NCBI RefSeq assembly: GCF_932274485.2
Contig: NC_065883.2
Span: forward strand, 40,890,539-40,954,538
DNA from: Patella vulgata
Lineage: Eukaryota; Mollusca; Gastropoda; Patellidae
Length of the DNA: 64,000 bases
Reading direction: 5' to 3'
This document shows, piece after piece, positions 34,168 to 45,899 of the stretch; position 1 is the first letter of the stretch, and every line of letters starts with the position of its first letter. The translations under genes and the position numbers were made by a program. The notes beneath the pieces were generated by a model. That model did no database searches and was not told where the DNA came from. It saw nothing but the letters and a program-made list of their open reading frames with translations.

Positions 34168-34689
34168 TACATTATTAAAATTACCGTTAATCATCCTGAC
34201 AAACGATAGTATTATATTTTAACTTCTTTTAGCTGTAGAATAGCCAATGTTAATACATGTAGATAGTCATATTAATTATAAAATGTAAAAGAAAATAACC
34301 TATATATAGATTGGACATTTGCTTAAATGAATTTATTGATTTGATAAATACTGAATGTATGACTTGAGTTTGCAAGTAGGCACACGGTATTCATGCGACA
34401 CTATATAGGCTTATTTTACGCCACAAATTTATAAGAAAAAAATTATATTTACACAATTTTATTGTCATTGACCTGTGTAAAGTGAGTAAATTATTTTGAT
34501 ATTGCAGATAACTTTGGTAAACTGCACTTTATCAGATATTTTCTCATTATTCCCTTATACAGGATGAAATTAAATATGGGATGGGATGTGATGGGCATTA
34601 AACATAACGGAGAGAAATCGTATATCCTTTCAAACTTCTGTTTAAAATCACTGCCCGAGGGTAAAGCAAATCACAAAATAGCCTAATAT
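34168..34689. other. unassigned AT-rich spacer
   Basis: Nothing recognised. Confidence 0.5.
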
Positions 34690-35010
34690 AGGTATGACAT
34701 TGGCCGGGAAAGTTCATCGTAATTTTCCGGCGTGGTTTCCCCTTGTCAGTGGTGCAGGGGGGGGGGGGGGCTTTACAAGTACAGCTGTCTAGTCGTTCGG
34801 ATGGGGCCAAAAACCGGGGTCCCCTGTATACACTGACGTGCACGTAAAAATGCCTTGGCAGTAGGAATTCGATGTAAGACTTAAAAGAAGAACATTGTGC
34901 CGCTACCCGGGCAAAATTCCCCTCATAACACACTGCAATATGGATGTGTCCGTCTGCATTAGCCTAGTAGGAGCAGTACAGTAGGACGTTAAACCCCATT
35001 TCATTATGAT
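34690..35010 (+). mobile_element. SINE copy without tRNA head (plus strand)
   Basis: Matches the body and 3' end of the SINE at 25834-26205: 'ccggcgtggtttccccttg', 'gctgtctagtcgttcgga', 'acccgggcaaaattcccctc', and an end 'aggacgttaaaccccatttc'. A poly-G run sits at 34758-34770. It lacks the promoter head; no target duplication was seen. Confidence 0.8.
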
Positions 35011-35171
35011 TTGGTCTGTACGGCATTCGCAGAATGGCATATACATTTGTTTTCTATTTTTGTGTTATTAATCTTGGATTTCCTGACAGGCTTAAACTTA
35101 ATTAAAGTGCCTGAAACATTGTTAAATAAAAACGTTTTAAAATTTGTCGTATTTTTTCATTTATTAATTAA

Positions 35172-35591
35172 AGCAGCTAAGTCTCTAACTCAATATCATC
35201 CAAAATCTTCAACATTGAAAACACAAATTATTTGTCAAACTAAATCAACATTCATGTTGTGATCTTACCGGAAAAAGATGGGCTTTTGATATCCAATATT
35301 TGATATCCATAATGCGCTTCAGTCCCAGTTGTATCAAGAGACTCGAGGGACGAGGCTAGACGCATTGCACCAAATCGAACGGCGTATGTAGACTGGAATA
35401 ACCAGACGCTAGAAATGTGCACTCGTTTAAGACTGTTGGCTTATTTCGCCGAACATAACTGATTTGAAATTGGAGTAAAACGGAAACCATTGAATGTAAA
35501 TCAGTTTATATACATTCATACTACATTATTATATGCGTTGCGACCCACTTTTGTCAATTTCTAGGTCTCAAATGTTAGCGATTTAGCTCCT
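35172..35591 (+). mobile_element. TTAA-flanked miniature element, complete (420 bp)
   Basis: TTAA at 35168-35171 and 35592-35595. Ends are AGCAGCTAAGTCTCTAAC and (reversed) AGGAGCTAAATCGCTAAC. The best-preserved short copy of the family; non-coding. Confidence 0.87.
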
Positions 35592-35639
35592 TTAAAGGAA
35601 GATGTCATTAAATGACAGGCTGGGGCTATTTGCCACATG

Positions 35640-36420
35640 TGGTAAGACAATCCAGAGACTATTTGCCACATATGGCAAGTCTCCGTACCGAAATTATTAA
35701 CCGATTTCAATGAAACTTACAGATAACGATAACATTAATAATATCTCAGCGTAGGTAAAATTTCGACCACTTCCGGTCAGCGATTTACGAGATATCCGGT
35801 TACCACACATTTCATGTGGCACGGCTACAGACAACAATTATCAATCGATATCCATGAAACTTACAGAATATGATAACAATAATAATATCTCAGAGTAGCC
35901 AAAATTTCGACCACTTCCGGTAAGCGGTTTCTGAGATATCAGGTTACCACACATTTCATGTGGCACGACTACAGACCACAATTATCTACCGATTTCAATG
36001 AAACTTACAGAATACGATAAAATTAATAATATCTCAGAGTAGCCAAAATTTTAACCACTTCCGGTTAGCGGTTTCCGAGATATCAGGTTACCACACATTT
36101 CATGTGGCACGGCTACAGACCGCAATTACAAACCGATTTCAATGAAACTTGCAGATTATAATTACTTTAATTATATCTCAGAGTAGCCAAAATTTCAACC
36201 ACTTCCGGTTAGCGGTTTCCGAGATACCAGGTTACCACACATTTCATGTGGCACGGCTACAGACCACAATTATCAACCGGAAGTGGTCGAAATTTGGCTA
36301 CTCTGAGATATAATTAAAGTAATTATAATCTGCCAGTTTCATTGAAATCGGTTGATAATTGTGATCTGTAATCTGTAAGTTTCATTAAAATCGGGTAACA
36401 ATTGCGGTCTGTAGTCGTAA
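35640..36420. repeat. ~146-bp satellite (family D), four forward units and a reversed terminal unit
   Basis: 'ttcgaccacttccgg' or close forms recur at about 35759, 35907, 36052 and 36196. Each unit has 'tttcaatgaaacttacag', 'ccgagatatcaggttacc' and 'atttcatgtggcacggct'. From 36275 the same sequence runs in reverse ('accggaagtggtcgaaattt'), making a terminal inverted unit. Confidence 0.88.
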
Positions 36421-38029
36421 GCCTATTTATAAGTTTTGTTCTCATGAAATACAGCCCAGGTTAGGAGCAGAACAGTAGGACGTTAAACTCCATTTCGTTT
36501 CATTTCTCATGAAATACTCCTAACAGTAAACTGCAAAGACATGTAAAATTTTAATTTTATTTCAAACACGTTTTTAAAATGTTGATTTAATCTTTACAAA
36601 TATACTTTATAAATATAAATAACAGCAGGCGATACTTATAGAACAGACGATATAAATAGATACAGCCAGCCACTCAATGTGCACTCGTCTTTGCGCATTG
36701 TACTTTGCAACTCCGTCATGTTTGGTGCATTTGCGGATTGTCCTTTCTACCGGAGTTGCAACATCTAATCGACGTACTACCAACCTGTATTTCACATCAA
36801 TATCTTTAGCCTAGCTACATCCTCGTCTCAGTTGAACAATTTTTGCTATCTCATTATTAGATTGAGTGTTTCCATAGACTTTCTCAGAGTGAGATAGATT
36901 GATCGTGTGAATAGACTAAGACAGGTAGGCCTATATATAAATATAATATAGATTGTCTTTGACAGATTAATTAATACGAAGGGTTTAGTTTTTGGATTAT
37001 CAATAATTTATCCAGTAATTTGAGGAAGGCATTTTAGGTACTAAACTGGTGTACGCTAATATTATTAGTACCGGTATCACAGAGTAAAAATGTATTTTTA
37101 CTCTGTGGTCTGTGACCGGTATAGCCAGGAGTTCTTGATCAATGCAATGGAGGTTTGATTTATTTGATGTTTTTTTTTCTGATATGAACAAACAATGCTA
37201 TATTTCAACATGCAAGTTATATTATGTTACAGTGAATTACTGTTGGAATGGATTACATTGCTGTAGGACTCCGTGTAAGTAGGCCTAACTACTTTATGTT
37301 GAGTGAATGTTAAACCCAATTTCTCTCTTTCTATACCTCACTATACTGATATACTGATAATTCTGAGTGGTGGACAGATTTCTAAAGCCTAACCAAACTC
37401 TTTCTCACTGTTCACTTAAATCCCCTTACTCAATAATTTATAAAATCTTGTCAACTGACTATGAAAGTTTGTGTGAATGTAACTGGAAATGTAAAATCTT
37501 CCTGAACTTGTGTCTTTCTTATGCTAGGTTCCGACTATAACTATAACAATTCGTGCTGCGATTGAAATCTTGGTTTTAATCGTGGAGATTAAAAATACAG
37601 ATCCTCTTTTGTTTCATTTTTTATAGTTCAAAATTTCGTTTTACTTGTCTTCACAAAACTAGGATCTGGAAGAGTTGTTATATAACCTGTGTTCTGGTTG
37701 ATGTGAGGGATTAAATTAGCCAATGAAACGGTCTGTTACGGCCAGTTCTTGGCATGCGGTGCAAAGAACTATCGGTAAACCACTAGAAACATCAACGCTG
37801 ATTGATTAATCAATGTCTGACTTCAAAGGGTCAAAAGCCGCTCGTATGACACCTGAAATGACCTTCCAATACAACCGGTGAGATCTTCATGTAGTGTACG
37901 TAGGTCATCGAAATTTTAAAAAAACGAAACTAGATATAGGTCTGTATTTTAATCACATGGCAAATTACACCATTAACTCTATTATTAATTTTAATTACTG
38001 GTGCATGACAATTATCTAGAAAGATTTTT
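36421..38029. other. mostly unassigned; SINE tail, repeat fragment and palindrome
   Basis: 36455-36510 is the 3' tail of the SINE family ('gagcagaacagtaggacgtt'). 36640-36745 repeats 31757-31846 in reverse. 37078-37107 is a near-perfect palindrome. No exon recognised. Confidence 0.6.
37078..37107. repeat. 30-bp palindrome CACAGAGTAAAAAT / ATTTTTACTCTGTG
   Basis: Fourteen-base perfect arms with a 2-base centre (GT), flanked on both sides by ACCGGTAT-like words. Seen directly. Confidence 0.8.
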
Positions 38030-39633
38030 ATACGCCCACATGGAAATGTGGATGTATATTGCCGTCGGTCCGTCCATCATCCACAATTTTTTTTGAACGC
38101 TTTAATGTTTTGATTTTGATATATTTATGTTATTCTGTTATGGCCCTTGTTTCACTTTGTTGCACCTTGTGAACACTCTAACATCAAAAGTTATAAGCTT
38201 CATTTAGATTAGTAAAAAGAAGAATCCTATTAAATTTCAGCAATTTCCGTTAATTACATCTAGAGTTATGAACCTTGTTTCACTTTATTGAACCTTGTGA
38301 ACGCTCTTACGCCAAAAGTTATCATCCAGTCTTTGTGAAATTTATATGCATTATTTGAATTAGTGAAATGAAGAATCCTATTGAATTTCAGTAATTTCCG
38401 TTAATTACTTCTAGAGTTATGGCCCTTGTTTCACTTTATTGCATCTTGTGAACGCTTTAACATCAAAAGTTATCTGCTGATCAGTATGAAATTTATATGC
38501 ATCATTTAAATTAGTAAAAAAGAAGAATCATATTGAATTTCAGTAATTTCCGTTTGTTACTTCTAGAATTATGGCCCTTGTCTCACTCTGTTTCACCTTG
38601 TGAACACTTTAACATCAAAAGTTATCTGCCAATCTGTATGAAATTTATATGCATCATTTAAATTAGTAAAAAGAAGAATCCTATTGAATTTCAGTAATTT
38701 CCGTTAATTATTCTAGAATTATATGGCCCTTGTCTCACTTTGTTGAAGCTTGTGAACGCTCTAATGCCAAAAGTTGTCATCTGATCTGCATTAAATTTAT
38801 ATGCATCATTTAGATTAGTGAAACTACGAAGCCTATTGAATTTCGATGAAAGTTATCATCCGATCTGTATGAAATTTATATGCATTATTTGAATTAGTTA
38901 AACGAAGAAGCCTATTAAATTTCATTTAAAGTTATCATCATTCGATCTGTATGAAATTTATATGCGTCATTTAAATTAGTAAAAAGAAAAATTCTATTGA
39001 TCAGCAATTTCCGTTTATTACATCTAGAGTTATGGCTCTAGTTTCACTTTGTTGAACCTTGTGAATGCTCAAGCGCCAAATGTCATCATCAGATCTTTGT
39101 GAAATTTATATGCATTATTTAAATTAGTGAAACCAAGAAGCGTACCTGATAACATTCACTGATGGGTACCATATGGGTACCATGTGTCATGTATATGGGG
39201 CCATTATGGGGAGCCCATATGGGACCCCAACATTTTTGCACCCAACATTCATATGGGATCCATATGGGCAACCATATGGGTACTAAATGGGGTTTGTGTG
39301 GGATCTATATGGGTAAGTCATTTAAAATAATATGGGTGTTATATGGGGCTTACATGGGACCTGTATAGCAATGTTAAGAAATGTAATATGGGTACTATAT
39401 GAGACTCATGTGGGGTGCAAATAAATGTAATATGGGGCTTGCATGGGACCCATATGGCCATGTTAAGAAATGCCATATGGTTACTATCTGGTACTCATAC
39501 GGGGTGCAAATAAATGTAATATGGGCATAATATGGGACTCATATGGGATCTTGTACCAAATAAGTACAAAACTATTTATATTTGGTTTCATGTTTTATTA
39601 TTATGCTTTCTCAGTTAGGACGATTGAAATTCG

Positions 39634-39867
39634 TTGAGATCTCCCATCATCCCGTCCCTTGAATTTGTCAGGAAACCAGTTCAAACGACTAACTGCAGCT
39701 TTGATTTCCTTGTTTGTGGTGTTTCAAAACATTGGATTTCTTCTGACTGGATCTGTAATTCAAAAGGAAAGCACATTAGGTCTGTTGATGTGCAACCTGA
39801 CAAAGCAACACAACTCTTTCCATATGATTTCTTCTTAGACCACAAAACACATACAATTCAAATCTAA
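39634..39867 (+). CDS. unrecognised 77-codon open frame inside the ATATGGG-bounded insertion
   Basis: Starts at TTG with an in-frame stop just upstream. Residues such as CSFDFLVCGVSKHWISSDW look protein-like, but no family is recognised and no clear acceptor gives this frame. The opposite strand also has a short open stretch after an acceptor-like 'ttttgaattacag'. Confidence 0.2.
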   Translation: MRSPIIPSLEFVRKPVQTTNCSFDFLVCGVSKHWISSDWICNSKGKHIRSVDVQPDKATQLFPYDFFLDHKTHTIQI

Positions 39868-40049
39868 ATTGCACCTGAAATATGCAGAGGGTTCAAAAAG
39901 ACTTTTGATGAACGATTGTAAAAACATTAAAATAAACCCCATCGTACCAGAACTATTATTGATTTGCATTTAATTCCAACAATGACGTATCATCAATATT
40001 ACTTATTAAAAACAATGGTAGCTGTAGCCCCTAATTCACGCTTGCCTTT

Positions 40050-40190
40050 TTATCCTGTCCAATTGTAACGCCGTTGTACATATGTGACACTGAGATTCTT
40101 CATGATGTTGTTAACGATGGACAGGATATCTCTGCCACCTAATCGTCCAAGTCGATTTATCTTGAACAGAACGAAAAAACGGAAAAATAA
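40050..40190 (-). pseudogene. fragment resembling the DUF4806 domain
   Basis: The minus-strand frame ends ...RLGRLGGRDILSIVNNIM then KNLSVTYVQRRYNWTG and a stop. DUF4806 proteins, common in invertebrate repeats, share a core of GG-x-D, a helix with x-x-I-x-K-x-L, then a conserved NWTG. A pyrimidine-rich 'ttttttcgttctgttcaag' precedes the similarity and could be an acceptor. Too short to be functional alone. Confidence 0.42.
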
Positions 40191-42940
40191 GTAAGTGCAC
40201 TATATATTACATATCGAACGAAACTATTCTTCCATAAATTCACATTTATTTTAATGCGAGTTGTCATGTCTTAAAACATGCACACCCAAGCAGCTTCATC
40301 ATCCTGATCATTAATATAAATGGTTACAGTTTTTTGTGAAAAAAGGGCACCAGACAAAAGCATTTATCTGTCAGTGTTGTTCTAACATACCTATATCAAG
40401 AAATTTGACTCGTAACTTTTTTGTTTTGGAGGGGGGGGGGGCATAATATAGAGTCCATACTAATATATATGACTGTCGTTTGTTTGTCATTCTGTTTAAG
40501 GTTGGTAGTTACACCAAGGCTGTCATCGAGGCTGCATATTTTGTGTATAGGGGTGGCACCAAACTAGAGTTTTACCAAATTCAGTTATAATGTCCTTTGT
40601 ATGTATTTCGTTGTATAGCTGATAAAACTTTCCGACGTTTTGTCCAGCGAGAGCAAGAAACATATTTTGCCATGATACACATTAATGCGTGTTATAAGTT
40701 GAAAATGTAAATAGTCACCTTTCTTGAAATGACATCTTTCTTGTATCAGAGTTTGCCAATATTTTCAAAATAACTGAAAAAAAGAAACATCCATTCAAAT
40801 CCATCCTGATATTATTACAAAACATTTATATTTATATAAGTACTTTGATGCAATATACATATATTATCAAGTCAGTTAAGTAACAGATATAGCCTTTATA
40901 GGTCAAAACAAACATTTTCAAAATATAGAAACTTTAAAAACTTTCATTTCAATTTATTTTGTAGAAAAGTTGAGTGATACTCCAAAAACCATCAAGCATA
41001 TTACGTAGTATAGGAAGGATGGGACAAATTTACCTTTGATTAAATTTTGTAAAGTGATTGCAGAGATGTGTACCACTTTGGTCTGTTTCTTGTTAGTACT
41101 AACTTCTAGCTGCTATACACATATACTTCTGCATTTCAGAATCTAAAATTAAGCCAATGACCAATTTAACAGACTAAATTGGTTGTTAAGGATGACGCGT
41201 TGCGTTGACAGGTATTCACGGTTGACTTGATGAACTCTGCTGTATGGTCAGATATTATATAATTTGAGTACAGAATCTGCTATAGTCATTAAAATCTCAA
41301 TAGCAAGATACACCAGCCAGGCTGTATTCATAATAAATTTTAGTAGAAACCGGTCCTGATTTCTTTGACTTTTTTCTTTAAAGAAAAATGTATTACGATT
41401 CTTTTGCTTTAAAGCTCTACAGAGACGGGCATTTATTTTGAATGGTAGAGTGAAGTTCATATTTCTTAAAATAAAAATATGTATCACAATTTCATTCATA
41501 AACAAACTCTATTTTTTATTCATGGTAAACTTATTATAGTCTGTGATAAGGAGAATTCTGTTGTAATCTGTTTAATCTCTGCAAAGTATATTAGTTCACC
41601 ACTTAATTCTATAGTAAGCTAAAATATTAATAAAAGATCTCCAAATTGTTTGGATTTTAATTTTATTCAAAATATAAAACAAATTTCAGTACGCAGTAGA
41701 ATAAATCATCTACCTATGGAGTACCTATTTATATTGCGCATAAAGGCTTTAGCAGCTTTGCAAGTATGGCTTCATAATATTATATACTTTTTGAAAATTA
41801 ATTTAATCTTAAGTTATATTTTTCTGATTTGTTATTACTGTATTGGTTTTAGAAGTGCAAAAGTGTTTTTTTTTAAATGCTGTTTATTTTGAGTTTGATA
41901 TGTTGGTGATGAATTTGTTCACCTATAATTTGCATAGTCGCATCACCATGAATATAACCAGTTACGATTTCAACAATTTAACGCATTTTTTGTTTTTAAT
42001 TTATTGATAATGGCCGACATCGTGATCAGCATGTATACATACATTATGGAAGATTAAATAAAGAGCTGACAATTCTAGATATAATAGATAAAAAATGGAT
42101 TATAATGTAAATGGGAAATGTCGAAAATTTCAGTGAAATTGCTTCAATCTGATTCATATACACAGTAGCCTCGATTGTCATTTTTACCGCTGTTACGATA
42201 ATAAAAAGAAGACTTGATTATCCATTTATCAAGGGCGTTGGACAGAAAATCGGATACAAATCTATTGAAAATCGGACCCATAAGATGCCATCGAGGGCAT
42301 TAATTGATTATGGTCTTTTTAATAAATGTCTAATAGTTTATATAACATTTCAGACCTAAAGAAAGACCTGCAATAGTCAGATTTAGCTCTTGCATAATGT
42401 TTATGTTTAATTAAGCAAAAAAATAAAATTTTAATGAAGGAGAAATGGGAAATTGAAAGTAGATCAATAAAGAAATTGCAAAAAGACCTTACCTGTAAAA
42501 ATGCTTATGCTCTTTAACAAATCTGTGTAGTTGTAACATGGTTTAATGTAAATCGCACCTGTATGTGCGACTGTTTACTTGTCATGTAAATACAAGTGTT
42601 GAGGGCGCAATAAGTTTAACGTATCCCAAATAAACACTTTAATGATATTCTGATTTTAATTTTCTGAATACTTATTAATATCTACTAAATGCAATGGGTA
42701 TGATTCCACATTGAAGCCGATACAGGTGTGGCTAATCCCATATGGGTAAAATATTGGACCCAGATTATTTTATATGTGGTAGATGCCATATACATAAGAT
42801 ATTGGCCCCAGATACACATGTGGGTAATCCCATATTGAACCCATATACATAATATACATGAATGTGGTTATATCATATCCGTACCAGACAGGCTTCTGGT
42901 GCACATATGCGTAATCCTTTCTGTACAGATTGGTTCACAA

Positions 42941-43895
42941 AACTAAAAGTATGGATTCAATAATGAACTTATACATACAAATAAGTAATCCCATATGGAT
43001 ACCATATTGGCCCCAGATATACAAAAGTTATATGTAATCCCATACAGATACCATATTATCCCCAGATACACACATGGGTAATCCCATATGGACACCATAT
43101 TGGCCCCATGTTTACAAAACAGAGTTGTTAATGTGGGTAATCCCATATAGACCCCATATTGGCCCAAGATACACACACTATAAGGTCAGATTATCAATGT
43201 AAGAAAGAAGTAAGCATTATATCATTTGGCTTATCTCTGTGATATTAATATATGCACAACTAAAAGTATGGATTCAATAATGAACTTATACATAGACTAA
43301 TAAGTAATCCCATATAGATACCATGTTGGCCCCAGATATACAAAAGTTATATGTAATCCCATACAGATACCATATTATCCCCAGATACACACACGGGTAA
43401 TCCCATATGGACACCATATTGGCCCCATCTATACAAAACACAGTTGTTAATGTGGGAAATCCCATATAGATCCCATATTGGCCCCAGATACACACACTAT
43501 ACGGTCAGATTATCAATGTAAAAAAGAAGTAACCATTATATCATTTGGCTTATCTCTCTGATATTAATATATACACAACTAAAAGTATGGATTCAATAAT
43601 GAACTCATACATAGACTAATAATAATCTCATATAGATACCATGTTGGCCCCAGATATGCAAAAGTTATATGTAATCCCATACAGATACCATATTATCCCC
43701 AGATACACACACGGGTAATCCCATATGGACACCATACTGGCCCCAAGTGTACAAAAACAGAGTTGTTAATGTGGGAAATCCCATATAGATCCCATATTGG
43801 CCCCAGATACATACACTATACGGTCAGATTATCAATGTAAAAAAGAAGTAACCATTATATCATTTGGCTTGTCTCTGTGATATTAATATATATAT
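42941..43895. repeat. ~319-bp tandem repeat, three units
   Basis: 'actaaaagtatggattca' recurs at 42941, 43259 and 43578. Each unit contains four 'aatcccata' words and ends in 'ggcttatctctgtgatatta'. Confidence 0.93.
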
Positions 43896-44530
43896 GAAAA
43901 TAAAGTGTATTTGCGTACATTTGTATGTGGTAAGATAATATGGGTCCTATATGGGGACCTTGTGGTATCGCCTGGGCCCACAGCCCATTTTTCCCCCATA
44001 TGGTTCCCATGTGGCAATGTTTATGGGGTAAATTTCAGCAATTTCCGTTTATTACATCTAGAGTTATGGCCTTGTTTCACTCTGTTGAACCATGTGAACG
44101 CTCTAATGCCAAGAGTTATCATCTGATCTGTATGAAATTTATATGCATCATTTAGATGCCTATTTAATTTCATCAATTTACAATAATTACTTCTATAGTT
44201 ATGGCCCTTGTTTCACTTTGGTCAACCTTCTTATGCTTGATCGATGAAAGTTATCATCCGATATGTATGAAATTTATATGCATCATTTAAATTTGTAAAA
44301 AAGAGGCCTATTGAATTTCAGCAATTTCCGTCAATTATTTCTAGAGTTATGGCCCTTGTTTTACTGAAAATTATAATCTGATCAGTATGAAATTGTCTTG
44401 TAAATGGCCCAATTACCTACAAAATAATAAATATGCGACAACCCTTGTCGACCGCTCGGACGATTTAGCTGCTGTGGGCGTATGTTTCATTGTCTGACAA
44501 CCTATCTTTTTTCCAGTTAACAAAGTCTTA

Positions 44531-44914
44531 TCCCCAATCTTTTGGACATAGTTCTAGATACTCTTATTTCTCAACTGTCAAACTCTGGAAATTTAGTGTT
44601 TGAATGAAATGTTTAATGTTAATGTTATTATGATATATAGCGATCTGAAAATAACCCAATGTTTGTTGACCTTTTGAAGAAGACCACATTTAGAATGACC
44701 TTAAAGAATTTCTATTCATGACAAGAAAAGACATGTCTCTGGGAAATAGGATACATTATTAAAAACTAAAATAAAAGTAAATTCCATACATAACTAATCA
44801 TTCCTGGTACTGAAATAATTTAAAGAAGTTAATTTTAAACCTCTTTGATTTGGGTAAAAATTATGATCGTATGCATTATTCAGTTAATGATAGGCCAAAC
44901 TCTATATACAATTA
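44531..44914. other. unassigned spacer
   Basis: Nothing recognised between two satellite elements. Confidence 0.5.
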
Positions 44915-45369
44915 AATTTTATTTTCATGTGGACATATATTGTCATCGCCCCCTGTCCGTCCATCCACAATGTGTTTGTGGACAGTCTACAGGCCACAAT
45001 TTTTATATGCCCACATTTTCATGTGGACGTATAATTGTCGTCGCCCTTGTCCGTCTGAATGTCCGTCCACAATTGTTGTTATTTATACACTCTAAAGGTC
45101 ACAATTTTTATCCGATTTCAACGAAACTTGAAATATAGGTTTATCTCCCTAAGATCTCGGACTGTAACTTCATTGATTATGGCCCCTGATTGTACGAAAA
45201 ATAACTTTTTTAGCTTGTGGACCCTATAGAGGTCACAATTTTTATACTCCTACATTGAAATGTGGTTGTATATTGCCATCGCCCCCGTCTGTCCGGAGTC
45301 CACAATTGCTTGTGGACGCTCCAGATGCTAAAGTTGATATCCGATTGACTTTAAATTTATACACAGTGT
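44915..45369 (+). repeat. stacked satellite-element left ends (families B and A)
   Basis: Three hairpin-end starts follow each other (about 44925, 45004 and 45248), each with a TTTTCATGTGGACGTATA-like word and then TCCGTCC. A single 331-bp half-unit lies between them, then a family A unit that is cut at 'acacagtgtttaa' by the TTAA element. Confidence 0.75.
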
Positions 45370-45466
45370 TTAAAGACCACATAAGATGGCCAATTTTTTT
45401 TTTTCTACGTGTAGCCAATGATTACTACATCCATTTTACGGCAAGTTCACACCAATCTGATTAAAA

Positions 45467-45604
45467 TTAATTAGAGTCAGATAAATACGGCTCAAACATA
45501 TATGGTGCTATAGTAATCATTTCTCGCGATGTATCTGTATCCGATACACTGCCCGAGCTAAAAGAACTACTGCTACAGGATAACTCTAAATATTCTGCCT
45601 CCAT
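45467..45604 (-). CDS. 45-aa open frame resembling the N-terminus of P2X7-like invertebrate proteins
   Basis: Reads MEAEYLELSCSSSSFSSGSV, then an acidic/Ser stretch and ITIAPYMFEPYLSD. A Ser-rich start followed by a PY-x-FEP word is typical of the N-termini of invertebrate 'P2X purinoceptor 7-like' proteins. The Zn-binding domain that should follow is absent here. It lies inside the TTAA element on its reverse strand and is not preserved in the 19.7-kb relative. Could be chance. Confidence 0.33.
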   Translation of the reverse strand: MEAEYLELSCSSSSFSSGSVSDTDTSREMITIAPYMFEPYLSDSN

Positions 45605-45899
45605 TCTCTCGGTGAATGATAAAATGACCAATAACACAAATGTTGATGATCTAAGTTTATATGATTACTACTTGAAACCATTTCGTTTCTTATAAGCCGG
45701 CTACAATTTTACACCAATCTTGTTTCAATCAGAAGCCAATTATTGTTGGTTTACCGTCGGCTTATTCTGATTAAAAAGAGAATATGACTACAGCAACTAG
45801 CTTTATAAAACAAATTCTAAATTACAAAACAAATTATTCCGCAGTCAGTTGTTTTATTTAATTAGGGGATTAAGGAATCAGACATGCGTTACTGAATAC

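Larger units (their letters stand above)
39160..44030. mobile_element. ~4.9-kb insertion bounded by inverted ATATGGG-type repeats
   Basis: 39160-39560 is built of words like CATATGGGTACC and 'atatggggcttacatggga'. 42720-44020 has the reverse form ('aatcccatatggacaccat'). The satellite is interrupted on one side and resumes on the other. The interior holds an unknown open frame (39634-39867), a DUF4806-like fragment (40050-40190), a decayed family C unit (40452-40580), ~2 kb with nothing recognised (40600-42700) and a 319-bp tandem repeat (42941-43895). Exact ends are unresolved because the border repeats are degenerate. Confidence 0.6.
38030..44530 (+). mobile_element. 150-bp-satellite element (diverged family A), split by an insertion at ~39160-44030
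   Basis: The left end is a hairpin, 'tacgcccacatggaaatgtg', followed by 'gtccgtccatcatccaca'. The first part of the array (about 38100-39150) has ~150-bp units with 'gttatggcccttgtttcac' and 'tgaaatttatatgcatcat'. The array resumes at ~44035 and ends with 'gcgacaacccttgtcgac' and 'ctgtgggcgtatg', the reverse complement of the 6890-6980 end. Both expected ends of the family are present, so the middle is an insertion. Confidence 0.78.
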
